This document shows, piece after piece, positions 1 to 21,900 of a stretch of 64,000 nucleotides of DNA. Origin of the DNA: Prochilodus magdalenae (lineage: Eukaryota > Chordata > Actinopteri > Characiformes > Prochilodontidae); contig JAMWET010001922.1 in NCBI GenBank assembly GCA_024036415.1, positions 17,501 to 81,500 of the forward strand, written 5' to 3'. Positions within the stretch are counted from its first letter, which is position 1, and the number at the start of each line of letters is the position of its first letter. Below the pieces are notes generated by a model. That model was not told the origin of the DNA. It did not search any database and worked only from the letters and a program-made list of their open reading frames with translations. Made by a program: the position numbers and the translations under genes.

Positions 1-825
1 TTGCTGGAGAATGTTGGTGTTTGCTGGAGAATGTTGGTGTTTGATGAAGAATGGTGCTGTTGAAGAATGTAGGTGTTTGCAGGAGAATGTTGGTGTGTGA
101 GAGAATATTAGTGTTTGCTGGAGAATGTTGGTGTGTGCTGGAGAATGTTGGTGTTTGTGGGGGAATGTTGGTGCGTGCTGGAGAATGTTGGTGTGTGCTG
201 GAGAATGTTAGTGTTTGCTGGAGAATGTTGGTGTTTGCTGGAGAATGTTGGTGTTTGCAGGAGAATGTTGGTGTGTGTTAGAGAATGTTGGTGTTTGTTG
301 GAAAATGTTGGTGTTTGCTGGAGAATGTTGGTGTTTGCTGGAGAATGTTGGTGTTTGCAGGAGAATGTTGATGTGTGTTAGAGAATGTTGGTGTTTGCTG
401 GAGAATGTTAGTGTTTTTGGAGAATGAAGGTGTTTGTGGGGGAATGTTGGTGCGTGCTGGAGAATGTTGGTGTGTGCTGGAGAATGTTAGTGTTTGCTGG
501 AGAATGTTGGTGTTTGATGAAGAATGGTGCTGTTGAAGAATGTAGGTGTTTGCAGGAGAATGTTGGTGTGTGTTAGAGAATATTAGTGTTTGCTGGAGAA
601 TGTTGGTGTTTGTGGGGGAATGTTGGTGTGTGTTAGAGAATGTTAGTGTTTGCTGGAGAATGTTGGTGTTTGATGAAGAATGGTGCTGTTGAAGAATGTA
701 CGTGTTTGCAGGAGAATGTTGGTGTGTGTTAGAGAATGTTAGTGTTTGCTGGAGAATGTTGGTGTTTGATGGAGAATGGTGGTGAGTGATAAATGTTTTT
801 GGTGAAGAATGGTGGTGTTTGATGA
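1..825. repeat. 20-bp minisatellite at the left edge
   Basis: Near-perfect tandem copies of a 20-bp unit of the form gagaatgttggtgtttgctg, continuing off the left edge, with variant units (gatgaagaatggtgctgttg) recurring at about 45, 510 and 670. The lack of stops in several frames is a by-product of the repeat. It probably lies in an upstream intron of the NSP adaptor gene. Confidence 0.95.
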
Positions 826-2440
826 AGAGGCCAAGGTCAGGGTGACTTGGGGTTTGAGGTAGTGACTGAGTGGAAATTGACTGAGCTCTATAACTTGTAG
901 AAAGGTTTGCAGTGCTTGCTGTTGGCAGCGCTCAGTCTCCTGCTAGTCAGGACCTGCCAAAAATGTTCCCACATTAGGTCTGCGGATAGGCTCCGCGGTG
1001 GCACTGGTGTGAGTCAGCGAGAACTGACTGTAACAGGTTTTAGTTGATGGTCGTGCTACATTGAAACTCCCATGACTACGTAAAGAAGACATGCTGAGAC
1101 CGCTCTCAGGAGACAGGAGTCTTGAAGGACCATAATCCCATCTATTTCCCATCTATCAACTATACACTCAAATCAAATCACTTGTGGTGGTGGGTGTTGG
1201 TGTGTCAGAGGTGATAATGCATCTCCAAACATATTCATACACATATTGAGGCTCAAATGGGGTAGTCACTTATCGTCCAGCTGGATTTAAACCTGCCCCA
1301 ACACCTACCCAGCAAGACTGTGTTTGGGTTTGAAGAAATTCAGTTCAGTGCTTAATTAAATTTACAGTTTAACCCTCACACTAAAAGTTGGCAACTGGAG
1401 TCCAGGATTATGTACAGACTAAAGCTCTGAATTTATATATGTGGAAAGTAAAGGTGTTCCAGTTTGACTGTTTTATCAAAAACAAGAACATGGTAGGAAT
1501 ACAGGGAAAGCTTCTTTATTTAAAATACCCCATTTCCATCATAACTGGACATAAAACTAAAACATGTCCGTGGTTTACTTACTACATTTCAGATATTTCC
1601 ACAAACAGGAGTCTCAGTTATGATTTGTGTTTCTGAGAAATTTGTAGGCCTCTGTGTTGGTTAAGGCATGTATGGTTACTGGTCAACTGATTTGAAGTAG
1701 AACATGATTTTAGAATGTCTTTCCTGTGAAATTCTGCAATCAGATTCAGCAATCAGATTCCGCTTTCAGTTTCAAAACACTGCGAGTGTAAACACGCAAC
1801 TGTCCCAAAAATACAAGTCGTGATTGTGATCTACTGTGTGCAGCTCCAGGCTACCTAACTTTGCTAACTTTGCTAACTAATTCACAGCCTTACAGTAGGT
1901 GCAAATAACCTAGTTTTAGTTATTACTATTAATAGGTTTAATTGCAAACCTATTTTAGGTGTAATTATTATACCTACAATTGTTTTATTTTTGAACTTGT
2001 TTATCAGTTTTGTTAAAATTTCAATTAAAATGTATTTACCTGCATATTAATTCTGGTATAACTCAACAAGTAGCACTGGAGCACACAACGTCCAGCAGTG
2101 TGTAATAACATTTATGTCTTCCATATCAACCAATCTACATTAGTGCAACTTGAGTTATTCTTAAAAGCACTGCTAAAAGCATTTAATGTATTTTCAGTCA
2201 CTTAAGACAAAATCTTGGTTATACATTGTTTGAAATGAACATAAATAGTATATATTATTACATATTAGATTGAATGCAAAACAGTGGGAATGTGAATACA
2301 GTCCATTACCTGTTAGCTACATTAGCATAAAAACTTTTTTTGTTTGTTTTTTTTTGTCCAACTTGACCTGATTATGAATAATCACGTCATTGTTTGCAGT
2401 GTAATTACAGTAGGACCATTTTCCTTCCCATTGTGTGCAG
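826..2440. other. Intronic sequence, no exon recognised
   Basis: Unique AT-rich sequence between the edge minisatellite and the first visible exon of the NSP adaptor gene. The expected upstream SH2 exon, carrying the phosphotyrosine-binding arginine motif (FLVR type), was looked for on + and not found, so it should lie left of the window. A GC-richer block at about 930-1150 is unlike its surroundings but was not identified. Confidence 0.6.
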
Positions 2441-10583
<8,143 letters not shown>

Positions 10584-10687
10584 CCTTCTGACCTCCACAT
10601 TGACAAATAATCTCACTAGCTGCCAGTTACCTGTGTTGTCTGGACTAAATGTGTGGACCTGACTGCAGCCGGATCTGTTCAGGCAGA

Positions 10688-11812
10688 AATGTGTTCCTTC
10701 ATATTACTGTTGTGAGGTTGAACAATCCAGTTATACACTCGACCTAATGAGAAACTGTAGAACAGACTCAGTCTATACCACAATACCTACATTTAGAGCT
10801 TAGAGTTACACACTCCACCTAATGAGAAACTGTAGAACAGACTCAGTATATACCACAATACCTACATTTAGAGCTTAGAGTTATACACTCGACCTAATGA
10901 GAAACTGTAGAACAGACTCAGTCTATACCACAGTACCTACATTTAGAGCTTAGAGTTATACACTCCACCTAATGAGAAACTGTAGAACAGACTCAGTCTA
11001 TACCACAGTACCTACATTTAGAGCTTAGAGTTATACACCCCACCTAATGAGAAATTGTAGAACAGACTGAGTCTATACCACAGTACCTACATTTAGAGCT
11101 TAGAGTTATACACTCCACCTAATGAGAAACTGTAGAACAGACTCAGTCTATACCACAGTACCTACATTTAGAGCTTAGAGTTATACACTCCACCTAATGA
11201 GAAACTGTAGAACAGACTCAGTCTATACCACAGTACCTACATTTAGAGCTTAGAGTTATACACTCCACCTAATGAGAAACTGTAGAACAGACTCAATCTA
11301 TACCACAGTACCTACATTTAGAGCTTAGACTTATACACTCGACGTAATGAGAAACTGTAGAACAGACTCAGTCTATACCACAGTACCTACATTTAGAGCT
11401 TAGAGTTATACACTCAACCTAATGAGAACCTGTAGACCAGACTTAGTCTATACCACAGTACCTACATTTAGAGCTTAGACTTATACACTCCACCAATGAG
11501 AAACTGTAGCACAGACTGAGTCTATACCACAGTACCTACATTTAGAGCTTAGAGTTATACACTCGACCTAATGAGAAACTGTAGAACAGACTCAGTCTAT
11601 ACCACAGTACCTACATTTAGAGCTTAGAGTTATACACTCGACCTAATGAGAAACTGTAGAACAGACTCAGTCTATACCACAGTACCTACATTTAGAGCTT
11701 AGAGTTATACACTCAACATGTTGAGCATGTTGTTCAAAATCTCATTAGCTTCAATGTGATTTCATGTGAAAGCTTGTCCAGCCTCACAACAGTAGCTGTG
11801 AAGGAACACATT
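10688..11812. repeat. 75-bp minisatellite with inverted-repeat borders
   Basis: About 13 copies of the same 75-bp unit as at 5197-6150 run from 10730 to 11715, starting about 150 bp after the NSP adaptor stop codon, so probably in or just beyond its 3' UTR. The flanks are inverted: aatgtgttccttca...actgttgtgagg at 10688-10716 matches the reverse complement of 11782-11812, with looser pairing about 10 bp further in. A perfect palindrome, ctcaacatgttgag, closes the array at about 11712. Confidence 0.9.
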
Positions 11813-12830
11813 TGTGGGTGGAGTTTGGATGCCCCACTAGTAAATAACTTCAGTGTTATATATTGTTAGTATATTTCAATATATGAAATAAAATAAAATT
11901 AATAAAAATATATTGTAATATATTTTAGTAAATTCTGTTTTGATGTGGGTAGGTCAGCTGACCGAGTCGGGTCAAAATAAAAAAAAAAGGGACAAACTTA
12001 ATTTAACAAAACGTATTTCTAAAATCTGCACATTAACAATTGTAGCTGTTATTTGAATGACTTTTTCAAACATTGCAGAGCCACCACAGAACCAAAGGGC
12101 TTGTGTTCAGACATGTTTACACATTCCACTGTCTACCTGTGCGTGTGCACACTGTACCAACAGATCAACTTGAAATCATAAGGCCATGCTTTTGTTTTAG
12201 AGTCCTACCAGGCATTTTCTCCATATGGACATCCCACTTACAGATGGCTGTGGCATTGCTGGGGCTTAAACCCAGAACCTCCTGGTGTTGAGGTGAAAGC
12301 TGACCACATATACTTCTTAAAGTTAAAATGATAAATACATTTTCACTGATTATACAGCCTTTTTGGACAGAAATCTTAAGGGCACACTCCAAAGGTTAAG
12401 AGTTTGATCCCCAGCAATGCCACAGCCAGCCATAAGGGGGAGCCTGAGAGGTGCAATTGAACTTAAAACAAATTATTTTTGTTTGTTTCTGATGAATGGA
12501 TGAATAAACATTTCTAGGATTCTCAAGTTGAGGATGGATGTATAATATCTCACCTTATAGTTTTAAGTCAAGCTCATTTCTGACTTTTAACCATGTGTGC
12601 TTGTGGCTGAGTTTATGTGTAGCTGAGTACGTGCTTGTTTTTAAATTTTTGTATCTCAGCTTTGTGTCTTCCCTGTTTATGTGAATAAGTTTTTGTTTTT
12701 TCTTTATTTCTTGAGTTGACAATCACTGGAAATATGATATAAAAGTCTTTAAACAATAAAAAAAATGGAATTGTTTTTTAAAACTGTAAACAGGAGTCTA
12801 TTTGCAGACACCAACAACATGCTATACATA
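11813..12830. other. Intergenic, no gene seen
   Basis: AT-rich sequence between the 75-bp array and the Tc1-like element. It holds one inverted pair: gctggctgtggcattgctgg-like arms at about 12243-12281 and 12392-12431, about 110 bp apart, possibly two opposed SINE fragments. No exon signals fit either neighbouring gene. Confidence 0.55.
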
Positions 12831-13815
12831 CACTCCAAAAAATCATGGGATATCAGTATGTAAGTTGATTATGAATGGTTGTTCCCTCAGGGTACGGTTT
12901 GGGAACCCCACACCTGTATAAGTTGTGAGGTGTTATCTTTTGAATGAGGCTGAACACTGGTCAGCGTTCTCATGGCATGATAGTGGGTACCAGTTGGATG
13001 GATCATTCAATTTCCGAAGTATCCACGGTGTCACATGTATGCCTGGAATATGATATGGAAGGCATTATAACCCACAGTGGACAGCGCAGTGGCCACCCAC
13101 AGGTGCTTAGTGATGGTGACCGGCGACGTCTGGCTAGAACTGTCCGTGTGAACAGACGAGCAATTCTGGCAGAATTCACATCCACATTCAACACAGTAGA
13201 CCCACACGCATATCCCACGGGTCAGTGCAGCGCTCTTTAGCTTCCATGGGATATGGGAGCAGAAGACCCACCAGAGTGTCTCTGCTAACACCACCACACC
13301 ATACACAGCGCCTCACCTGGGCTCATGAGGTTGATCACTGGACCCTAGTGGACTGGCAGCATGTGGTGTGGTCTGATGAGTCATGGTACCAGTTGTTTGG
13401 AGTTGATGCTAGGATCCATCCCAGTTGTCAACAAGGCACTGTGCAGGCTGGTGGTGGTTCCATACTGGTGTGAGGTGTGTTCTCGTGGCATGGGTTGGGT
13501 CCACTGGTCCACCTAAACACGTCATTGACTGGTGCCCGGTATGTTTCACCGCTTGGTGACCATTTGCAGCCCTTGATGGACTTTATGTACCCCTACAATG
13601 ATGGGATATCCCAACAGGATAATGCACCAGTGTCCAGAGCTGGTAGGAGGAACATTCCGGAGAGTTCTGACGAGTGGTGTAGCCTTCATGTTCGCCCAGT
13701 GTGAGCCTAATGGAGGCTTTCCACTTTCATGACTCCAATAAGCCACAATGGTACGTTGACCAGTGCTCAACCTCACCTGCGATGCCATTCACAATCCCAT
13801 GAATTTTGAAATGGC
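12831..13815 (+). mobile_element. Decayed Tc1-like DNA transposon
   Basis: Imperfect terminal inverted repeats (cactccaaaaaatcatggga at 12831; reverse-complement match near 13793-13813) enclose a broken transposase on +. Recognisable blocks are an N-terminal helix-turn-helix part with GHPQVLSDGDRRRL (about 13090-13130), the first catalytic Asp context VVWSDESW (about 13367), then a frame change, and the second Asp context QQDNAP (about 13613). Stops and frameshifts separate the blocks, so no active enzyme can be made. It lies between the two convergent genes. Confidence 0.85.
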
Positions 13816-14284
13816 AGCGTGTAATGAAAAAAAAAATCATGAGCCATTGTTCATAAAGTTATTATTAACTATTAATAAAAACCCATTTACATAAGTTTGT
13901 CATGCATGAGGCGCAGAGATTCAGCAGAGGTTTAGGATATCAGCAGAGGGAAATGATGACAGCTAAAGTAATATTGATACAAACATGAAGCCACGAGACC
14001 TGGTAGAGAAGAAAACCTCTCCAACATTAAAAACAAGCTACAAAAGATACAAGACGACAAAGAAGCCAAGAAGACACTGAATAAGAAAACAAGGAGTCTC
14101 TATAAACGTCTCCATAGAGATTTAAACATATTACCATGCATAAATGATCCTCAAATATATTAAACATGTTCTATAAAAAGTGAAGAATCTTAAATAAGAT
14201 CCCAAGGTTTGAATGTTCTCGGTGTCAGGACTTTTACTTGGCCCAATCAAGAACATCACCCTGAACTTATGATGCCAGAATCAA

Positions 14285-15200
14285 GATGGAGCTGTATCTG
14301 ATTATTCTGGTGCAGGTGTTCAGATGATGCTAATGGAGCTGTATCTGATAATGCTAATGGAGCTATATCTGATGATGCTGTTGGAGCTGTATCTGATGAT
14401 GCTGACGGAGCTGTATCTGATGATTCTGACGGAGCTGTATCTGATGATGCTGACGGAGCTGTATCTGATGATGCTGACGGAGCTGTTAAGATAGTTGTAG
14501 TGTAAGTGTTTCAGATGATTCTGATGGAGCTGTATCTGATTATTCTGATGGAGCTGTATCTGATTATTCTGATGGAGCTGTATCTGATGTTGCTGATGGA
14601 GCTGTTGAGATAATTCTAGTGGAAGTGTTTCAGATGATTCTGATGGAGCTGTATCTGATGATGCTGTTGGAGCTGTATCTGATGATGCTGATGGAGCTGT
14701 ATCTGATGATGCTGACGGAGCTGTATCTGATTATTCTGACGGAGCTGTATCTGATGATGCTGATGGAGCTGTATCTGATTATTCTGATGGAGCTGTATCT
14801 GATGTTGCTGATGGAGCTGTTGAGATAATTCTAGTGGAAGTGTTTTAGATGATTCTGATGGAGCTGTATCTGATGATGCTGTTGGAGCTGTATCTGATGA
14901 TGCTGACGGAGCTGTATCTGATGATGCTGATGGAGCTGTTAAGATAATTCTAGCGGAAGTGTTTCAGATGATTCTGATGGAGCTGTATCTGATGATGCTG
15001 ATGGAGCTGTATCTGATGATGCTGACGGAGCTGTATCTGATGATGCTGATGGAGCTGTTAAGATAATTCTAGCGGAAGTGTTTCAGATGATTCTGATGGA
15101 GCTGTATCTGATGATGCTGTTGGAGCTGTATCTGATGATGCTGATGGAGCTGTATCTGATGATGCTGATGGAGCTGTTGAGATAATTCTAGTGGAAGTGT
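14285..15200. repeat. 24-bp minisatellite abutting the trip10 stop codon
   Basis: Tandem 24-bp units (gatgatgctgatggagctgt core) in higher-order blocks of about 120 bp. Each block restarts with ggaagtgtttcagatgattc, which resembles the sequence across the trip10 stop codon at 15190-15213. The array is therefore in the transcribed 3' UTR of trip10 or directly downstream. Stop-free frames in it are not genes. Confidence 0.93.
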
Positions 15201-15201
15201 T

Positions 15202-18200
15202 TCAGATGATCTTGATGTAGGATGCTGGTACATATCCTTCAGTTCCAGTGGCTGTCCTCACACACACCCAGCCATCACCCTGATCCTGCTTTATCATGCT
15301 CAGCTTCTCGCCAACCCGCATGGCGACTGCTCCATCACTGGCACCTGAGGAACAGAGTAGATACTGTCACAACAGTCCTGATACTTTTCTAGTAGATTAT
15401 TGAAAGAAGCAGGTAAGTGGAAAGTTCATTTACAGAATGTAGCCATAACCAGTTTACCATAAGGTAACGAAGCTGTATGCCAAGATTTGGGTACCACTGG
15501 ATACGATTCATGTTTGTTTCATTTTATGAAGCACAAAATTCATCTGCAAATATTAATGCACAGTTACTTTATGTTTGATTATGCTAAATGCATTTGTGCC
15601 ATGTGCAAAAACAGCTTGCCAACATTTCCATAGCCTTCTAGGAGTCTTTATACCCTTGGTTTAAGAATTTTCACTCACTATTCCTTGGGGGACACTTCTA
15701 CCTCTGTGATATGGGGGTGTCTTTTAGAGCATGTTCCCGATCTAGGCACCAGGGGGCATCACTGGGGGCCATTCCTACTCAATTCAGTTAATGGGCTCCT
15801 GCTATTGAAGCCACTTTTAGCTTCAGGTTCCTGACTGTGTCTCGCATGCTTCCGGAGTTTCCTGTTATTTGGTGGAATGTACTTTTTTCCATCTACCTGT
15901 GCAATGTTACCTGTAACAGTAACTGCCTCCAAGTGTAACAGATCCACCTCTGTGTGTACGAGTTCACAGGGTGTTCTTTTCACTAAACCAGCTTCACTGT
16001 TTCTCCAAGCATACCACAGCGGTTATTCTTCAGGCTTCTTCAAAAGTTAGCGCACATTCAGATGCTGATTTTTCGAACAGAAGGTTTCCCACTATAGACT
16101 CTTCCATGCATCCAGACAACACTTCCTACCGGAATGGTGTACCACCACTCCTGTGTCAGGTAAACCTTCCTGATCAGTTATAACAAGTCAAATATGGGCT
16201 AATTAAATACAGAGACTGGAATGTTGGCCAAACTTTTGCACAGGTCACAGTTTTACTATTAGTTACTATTAATCATTAATCATTAATTTTAAGATTAATA
16301 TTTTTATTAGTATTATAGCATAGTATGGTATAGTAGCGGTAATCATTATTATTTATTTTATTATTTATTTATCTATTTTTTATGATATCCAAATGTAAAG
16401 TAGATGTGCATTAAAATCGACAACAATACCATGATATTTATAGTTTGGTAAAAAATTAAATAAATAAAACACATACCAACGTACCAAACATTTCTATTTA
16501 ATTGTAATTATGTAAATTACTTCGAATAGTTATTTTAAAGATTGTTTAAATCAAATGTACAGCTGGCTAATAATAACTCTTCCTCTGACTCGTTTCAGAG
16601 TTTATCTTACCATCAAAGTCGTAGAGGGCTAAGCACTGAGCGATAGGCACGTTGTCCTCATCATCGTCAAAGTCTTCATCAAACTCACACTCATAGAGGT
16701 TATCATCGGGCTCAGTGGGACTCGGCCTGGACTCAATCACAGTGAGGTACAGGCTGCGCACAAAGTGATTTTATAAAAAAATAAAGTTATTAAAAAGTTA
16801 TGTATGTATGTGTTATTTATAATTATATACACAGTGCAGTTTCTACATCTCTCTGGACAATCAAAAAAGGACTGTGTTATATTTGGGTTTGAAAAAAAAA
16901 ACATAATAAAACTTTGTGGTTCACTTTGCAGAAAGTTGTATACAAAAGCTTCTCTGGTCAAATTCCGTGTTATTGTGGATTTTCTAAGTAGGAAAAAGGA
17001 AGAAAAGTCTTTGCTAAGAAAAGTAAAAGTTAACACATCCTCAGTAGTGAATTGTGTCTAATACATATGGGAGAAAAACATAAATAATAAATCTGTTGAA
17101 AGTTATTGCTCAGATTTTATTATATAATGGAATTTGACCAGGTTGCCTGCTGTGTGTGAACCGGAGTAAAGAGCCCAAACAACGAAACCTGTAACACCGA
17201 CCGAGCACTTCCTGGAACTGTATATGGAAATTCAATAAAGCTAGTATGTACAGGTATGTATACCTGCGTGCACACACTCACACTCACCTGGCCTGGTTGT
17301 TGGTGTGGGTAGCAGCTCCTCCAGCCTCACCCAGCCATGTCTGTACAAAACACACACACACACAGCCTGATATGAGGAACGACAAGGAACTGCTGCCCCT
17401 GCTGGTGGAGGTGGAGGCACGTGAAAGTGGCCTGAATATAAAAATGGCCAGTACATCTAACAGTTTGAATGCTGAAATTAATTTATTAGACATTAATTAA
17501 TATGTTTTTTTTAAAGTTGTTTAAGGGATTTCAGTAAGTTAAATGATCTCACTACTGTTTAATAGCAGACTATTTAAGAGTCTTAAAAACAAAATCATAA
17601 TATACTGAGATTAGAGTGAGATTATTAATCCAGTAAAATTACCTATAACAAATAGAAAAAATGTGTAGAAATAAATTAGATAATTTTATATATTCTTTTT
17701 TTTACAAATTTTTGCACAATTGCACATTTATGACAAATAATTCTGATTAAATATATATACTATATATATATATAAAACTGCAATCCAAATAAACAGTATT
17801 AACATATTTACTGCAAATTAAGATGCTTAAACTTCATCTGTCTTTCCCAGAATGCACCACTGTGCATCCCTTCTGTTAAGGTTTTAGAACATTTCCCCCT
17901 CTGATCTCTACACAGGGTGAACTTCTAAGTTAAGGAAGTTTGTTTCTCTCCTAAACATCTCCATACTGGACATACAGTGTCCCGTCCCTACAGCGATGGT
18001 CCACTTGGGCTACGGTTGGCTGAACTCCCCATCCAGGAATGTCCTGCACTGACTGTGGATGTGGGTGCATGTTTGTACCTCGTATCTCTGCAGTTCACCC
18101 TTCAGTTTGCTGATGTTGTGGCTGATCTGGTTGATCTGAGGGTCCAGGCTGGTGGGGTCTCCGAGCTGGGAGTTCTTCTCATAAACATCCTTCATCCTCC

Positions 18201-18681
18201 TGAGGCCTTCACTGCAGAGAGAGACGGGGAGTTACATAAGTAAAGTGAATCATATGAGGCAGATGTGTTAATGAATCAGGTGGGTTGAGTGAATCAGGAG
18301 TGTTAATGAATCAGGTGGGTTGAGTGAATCAGGAGTGTTAATGAATCAGGTCGGTTGAGTGAATCAGGAGTATTAATGAATCAGGTGGGTTGAGTGAATC
18401 AGGAGTGTTAATGAATCAGGTCGGTTGAGTGAATCAGGAGTGTTAATGAATCATGTGGGTTGAGTGAATCATGAGTGTTAATGAATCAGGTATGTTGAAG
18501 AAGGAAGGGATGGTGATGTTACCTCTTGTCCACCTCCTTCTGAAGATCTTTTCTGACCTCCTCAATCTTCTCCTGTAGACGCTTCCTCCTCTGGTCCGAA
18601 GGCAGGTGGGAGAAATCCTCCACTGGAGGGGGCTGTGGACCCCCACATAATATTAAAAACAAAATGTAAACAAATAAAAGT

Positions 18682-18771
<90 letters not shown>

Positions 18772-18896
18772 TAATAATAATTAATAATAATAATAATTAT
18801 GATATAACTTATATTTATAATAGCAAATCATGTCAAATCTAATCTGGTCGGTTATTATATGATTATTATAAATAATAACAATAACAACAATAACAA

Positions 18897-18937
<41 letters not shown>

Positions 18938-21900
18938 CAGTGGTAGTAATATCTAGACATTCTCCCAAATCAAATTGACCTAAATTCCCCACAATGCATT
19001 ATAGCTACAAACTACTTTGAATAACTTTAGGATGAAAAATTACTGTACCATGGTTTTCTCAGTAGTTAAGGTCTGCGAGAACAAAGAGAAAATATTAATC
19101 TTATTAACATTAATTATAAATTCACTCAGATACAGCATGTTACAAAACAGGCTAATTCTGGTTTCAGCTCTAGAGGTTTAGTCACAGCCACTCAAGGGAC
19201 CGCCTTAGTTTACTTTTAATTCAACTTATAATTCTATAGATCTATTTCTACAACTACTACTGAAATTCTATTTTAGGAAACTCAACTGTAGTTCTAGATG
19301 TCTAGCTAGAAACGGTCAGTAGTTATTTTACTAGATAACTATCCTGGTATGACCATTTCATGATGGATAATTATAATCCTGTTTAGTACTGTGAGATGAG
19401 ATTTCTAGTTCTAGAGGTGTAGTTATAATAAAGTTATGCAATTTAAATGATAATTAAGGAAATCTAGTTTTACTTCTAGACAGCAATTCTGATATACCAA
19501 CTTCACGATAATAATTACATTAATGTAGATATAATTTTAGATATCAAATCCTACATTAAGATGGCTAACAACAATTCTAACAACAATTCAAATCAGTCTA
19601 ATTATCACTATGGAAAACCAGTTCTATTTCCTGATGCTGTAATTTTAAAAGTTTAACTGTTAACACACACATTTTATTCTACATGCGTTAGGGGTCCAGC
19701 TAATGTTTAAACCAGAATGTATATTAGTAGTTATTTACAATATTCTACATACAGTATAATATATAGAACTGATAGACCTTGTTCTTCTTGAATAAGTATT
19801 TAATCCGGCCCTTTGAGTTGTTGTATGGGCTTTCCACTGATGCAGGTTTGATGCCTTGACTGTAATCCTCAAACTCCACATCAGCAGGGGGCGCTAGACC
19901 TGACTTATGCTGCTCGATGAGAGTGAGAGAGTCCTGAAACACACAAACACAATGAAACTCAGCGTGGCCACTCCGACTGCAGTGGACAGGCAGGAAGAGA
20001 GGACAGAGGTCAGGTAGAAATGCTACAGGAAAGTGGATCAGCTGTTGGCAAACACACAGGGGCATCATGGGTACACACTTCCTACTATTTCACAACATCA
20101 ATTCAGAAATGGCTCCTTAAACTGCATTGTGGACTGATTTATCCTACAATAACAGCTGTAGAGTCATTCCGACAGGACTCTGACTTAGAATCAGGAAAAT
20201 AGCATCTCCGCTATAGCGCTATGCACCTTTGGAACACTCTACAGCACCACGTCACACATTAACTTTGGATCTTTAGCAGCTATGAGCTAAGAAGCTAGCT
20301 CAGTATTACCAGTGCAGACATAACTCCAGTGGAACTTTGGAACACTCTACAGCACCATGTCACACACTAGAAACTAGGATCTTCAGCAGCAATGGGCTAA
20401 GAAGCTAAGAAACTAGCTCGGTATTCCCAGTGTGGACATAACTACAGACCTGGAACGCCTGCTATAGCGGACATCACAGTAGAGTATAGAAAGAGACGGA
20501 AGCAGGAGACTGGGGCGAGAGTAAATCCGAGATCGGCGTTTACTTGCTGGCGAGGGCTAAAAGAGATGAATGGGTGTGAGAGATGTTGAGTGTGTTGATA
20601 CATGCTTGGACAGTGGTACTGGTGATGAGTGCTCTTGCAACGGGTGCTGTAACCTGCACTGAACATCCTGGCTATAGAGATGGAGCTGACTGCCACTAGC
20701 ATTTAGCTCAATCAACCATCAGACTGTGTTTCCCATCAGACTGATAAAGCTCAGCCGTTCAAGGTGATCTCCAAAGTTCTAACTCTACAGAAGAGACCAA
20801 AAAGGTAAAATAAAAAGCAGTGACTGCATGTGGGCGTGGCCAAAGACCATAGTGTGAGGAAGTAGCTGAATCTGCAGGTGTATGGAAGCGTACGGTCATA
20901 CGGGTCTACCAGCAGTGGATACAATCCCAGTCTACAGGGAATTCTCCTCGGAACTGTGCCAGGGAAGGCCTCCACCACATCTGGACCACCTGACCAGTTC
21001 TATGATGTAAGAGTGTCTGAACACTGATGTGGCTACATCCAGAAACTGGTCCAGTCCATGGCCGATCCAGTCCCAGCTGTTACTGGTGCTGGTGTTACAC
21101 GTTGTTAGGTATATGTGTTTGGTATACCTGTTTCTCCTTGGTGTTGCTGCTGGCCATGGTGACCTTGTCCAGGCAGATGGTGATGAATGGCAGGATCTTC
21201 CTCTCTGTATCAGCAAACAGCCCATAACCTTCAGCCAACTTCCTGATCCGCTTCTCATCAACCTCCTGCAGTTTCTGTCAGTGACAAGCAGGGGGCAGAG
21301 TTCTACCCTTATCATTCTGCCTTACAGTAAAAAAGAGATTCACATTTGGACCCCCTCCCCACATCCATCCCGCACCTCCACACCACCCACCACCCACCAC
21401 ACACAGTTTCAATAGGAACTGAAAGTGAGAATGTGCTGATGTAAAGAGAGAGAGTTTTGACAGGTACAGGTGGGTCAGGCAGGATGTGTGGAATGTAGAA
21501 TCTGAGGAATGTTATAAATGCCAAGGCAGGAAGGTGTAGTAATGGTTTTCGGAATGCCAGTGAGGTTACGTTTGTACTTACGTTGAATATCGTGGGTATT
21601 TCTTTCCTGTAGTATTGGTTTTGCTCTTTATTGTATTTCTGCAGCTGAGCAGCATATTCGTTCTTACACTCGTCTGCTGTGTGCGTACGGAGATGAGCAT
21701 TCAGCTTGGCCTGGATGATACACACACATGCAAGGTCATGTTTTAAATTCATTTAATTTAATTCATGTACTTTAATTATTTCAGTCAAATAGTGAGAAAC
21801 GTTTATCTGATGAGGATTGTGTCGGTGGGTCTACCAGGTTTTCCAGGTGGTTGTTAGGAGCCCCATTTTCATGGTACCTTTTAATCCGTTTCAGGTTTGG

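Noticed and set aside
51..427. Cys-rich frames at the left edge
   Set aside because: Translation of the 20-bp minisatellite; overlapping frames give similar peptides, as expected from a tandem repeat.
13225..13704. Functional host genes suggested by open frames of about 80 codons
   Set aside because: They are broken parts of a Tc1-like transposase.
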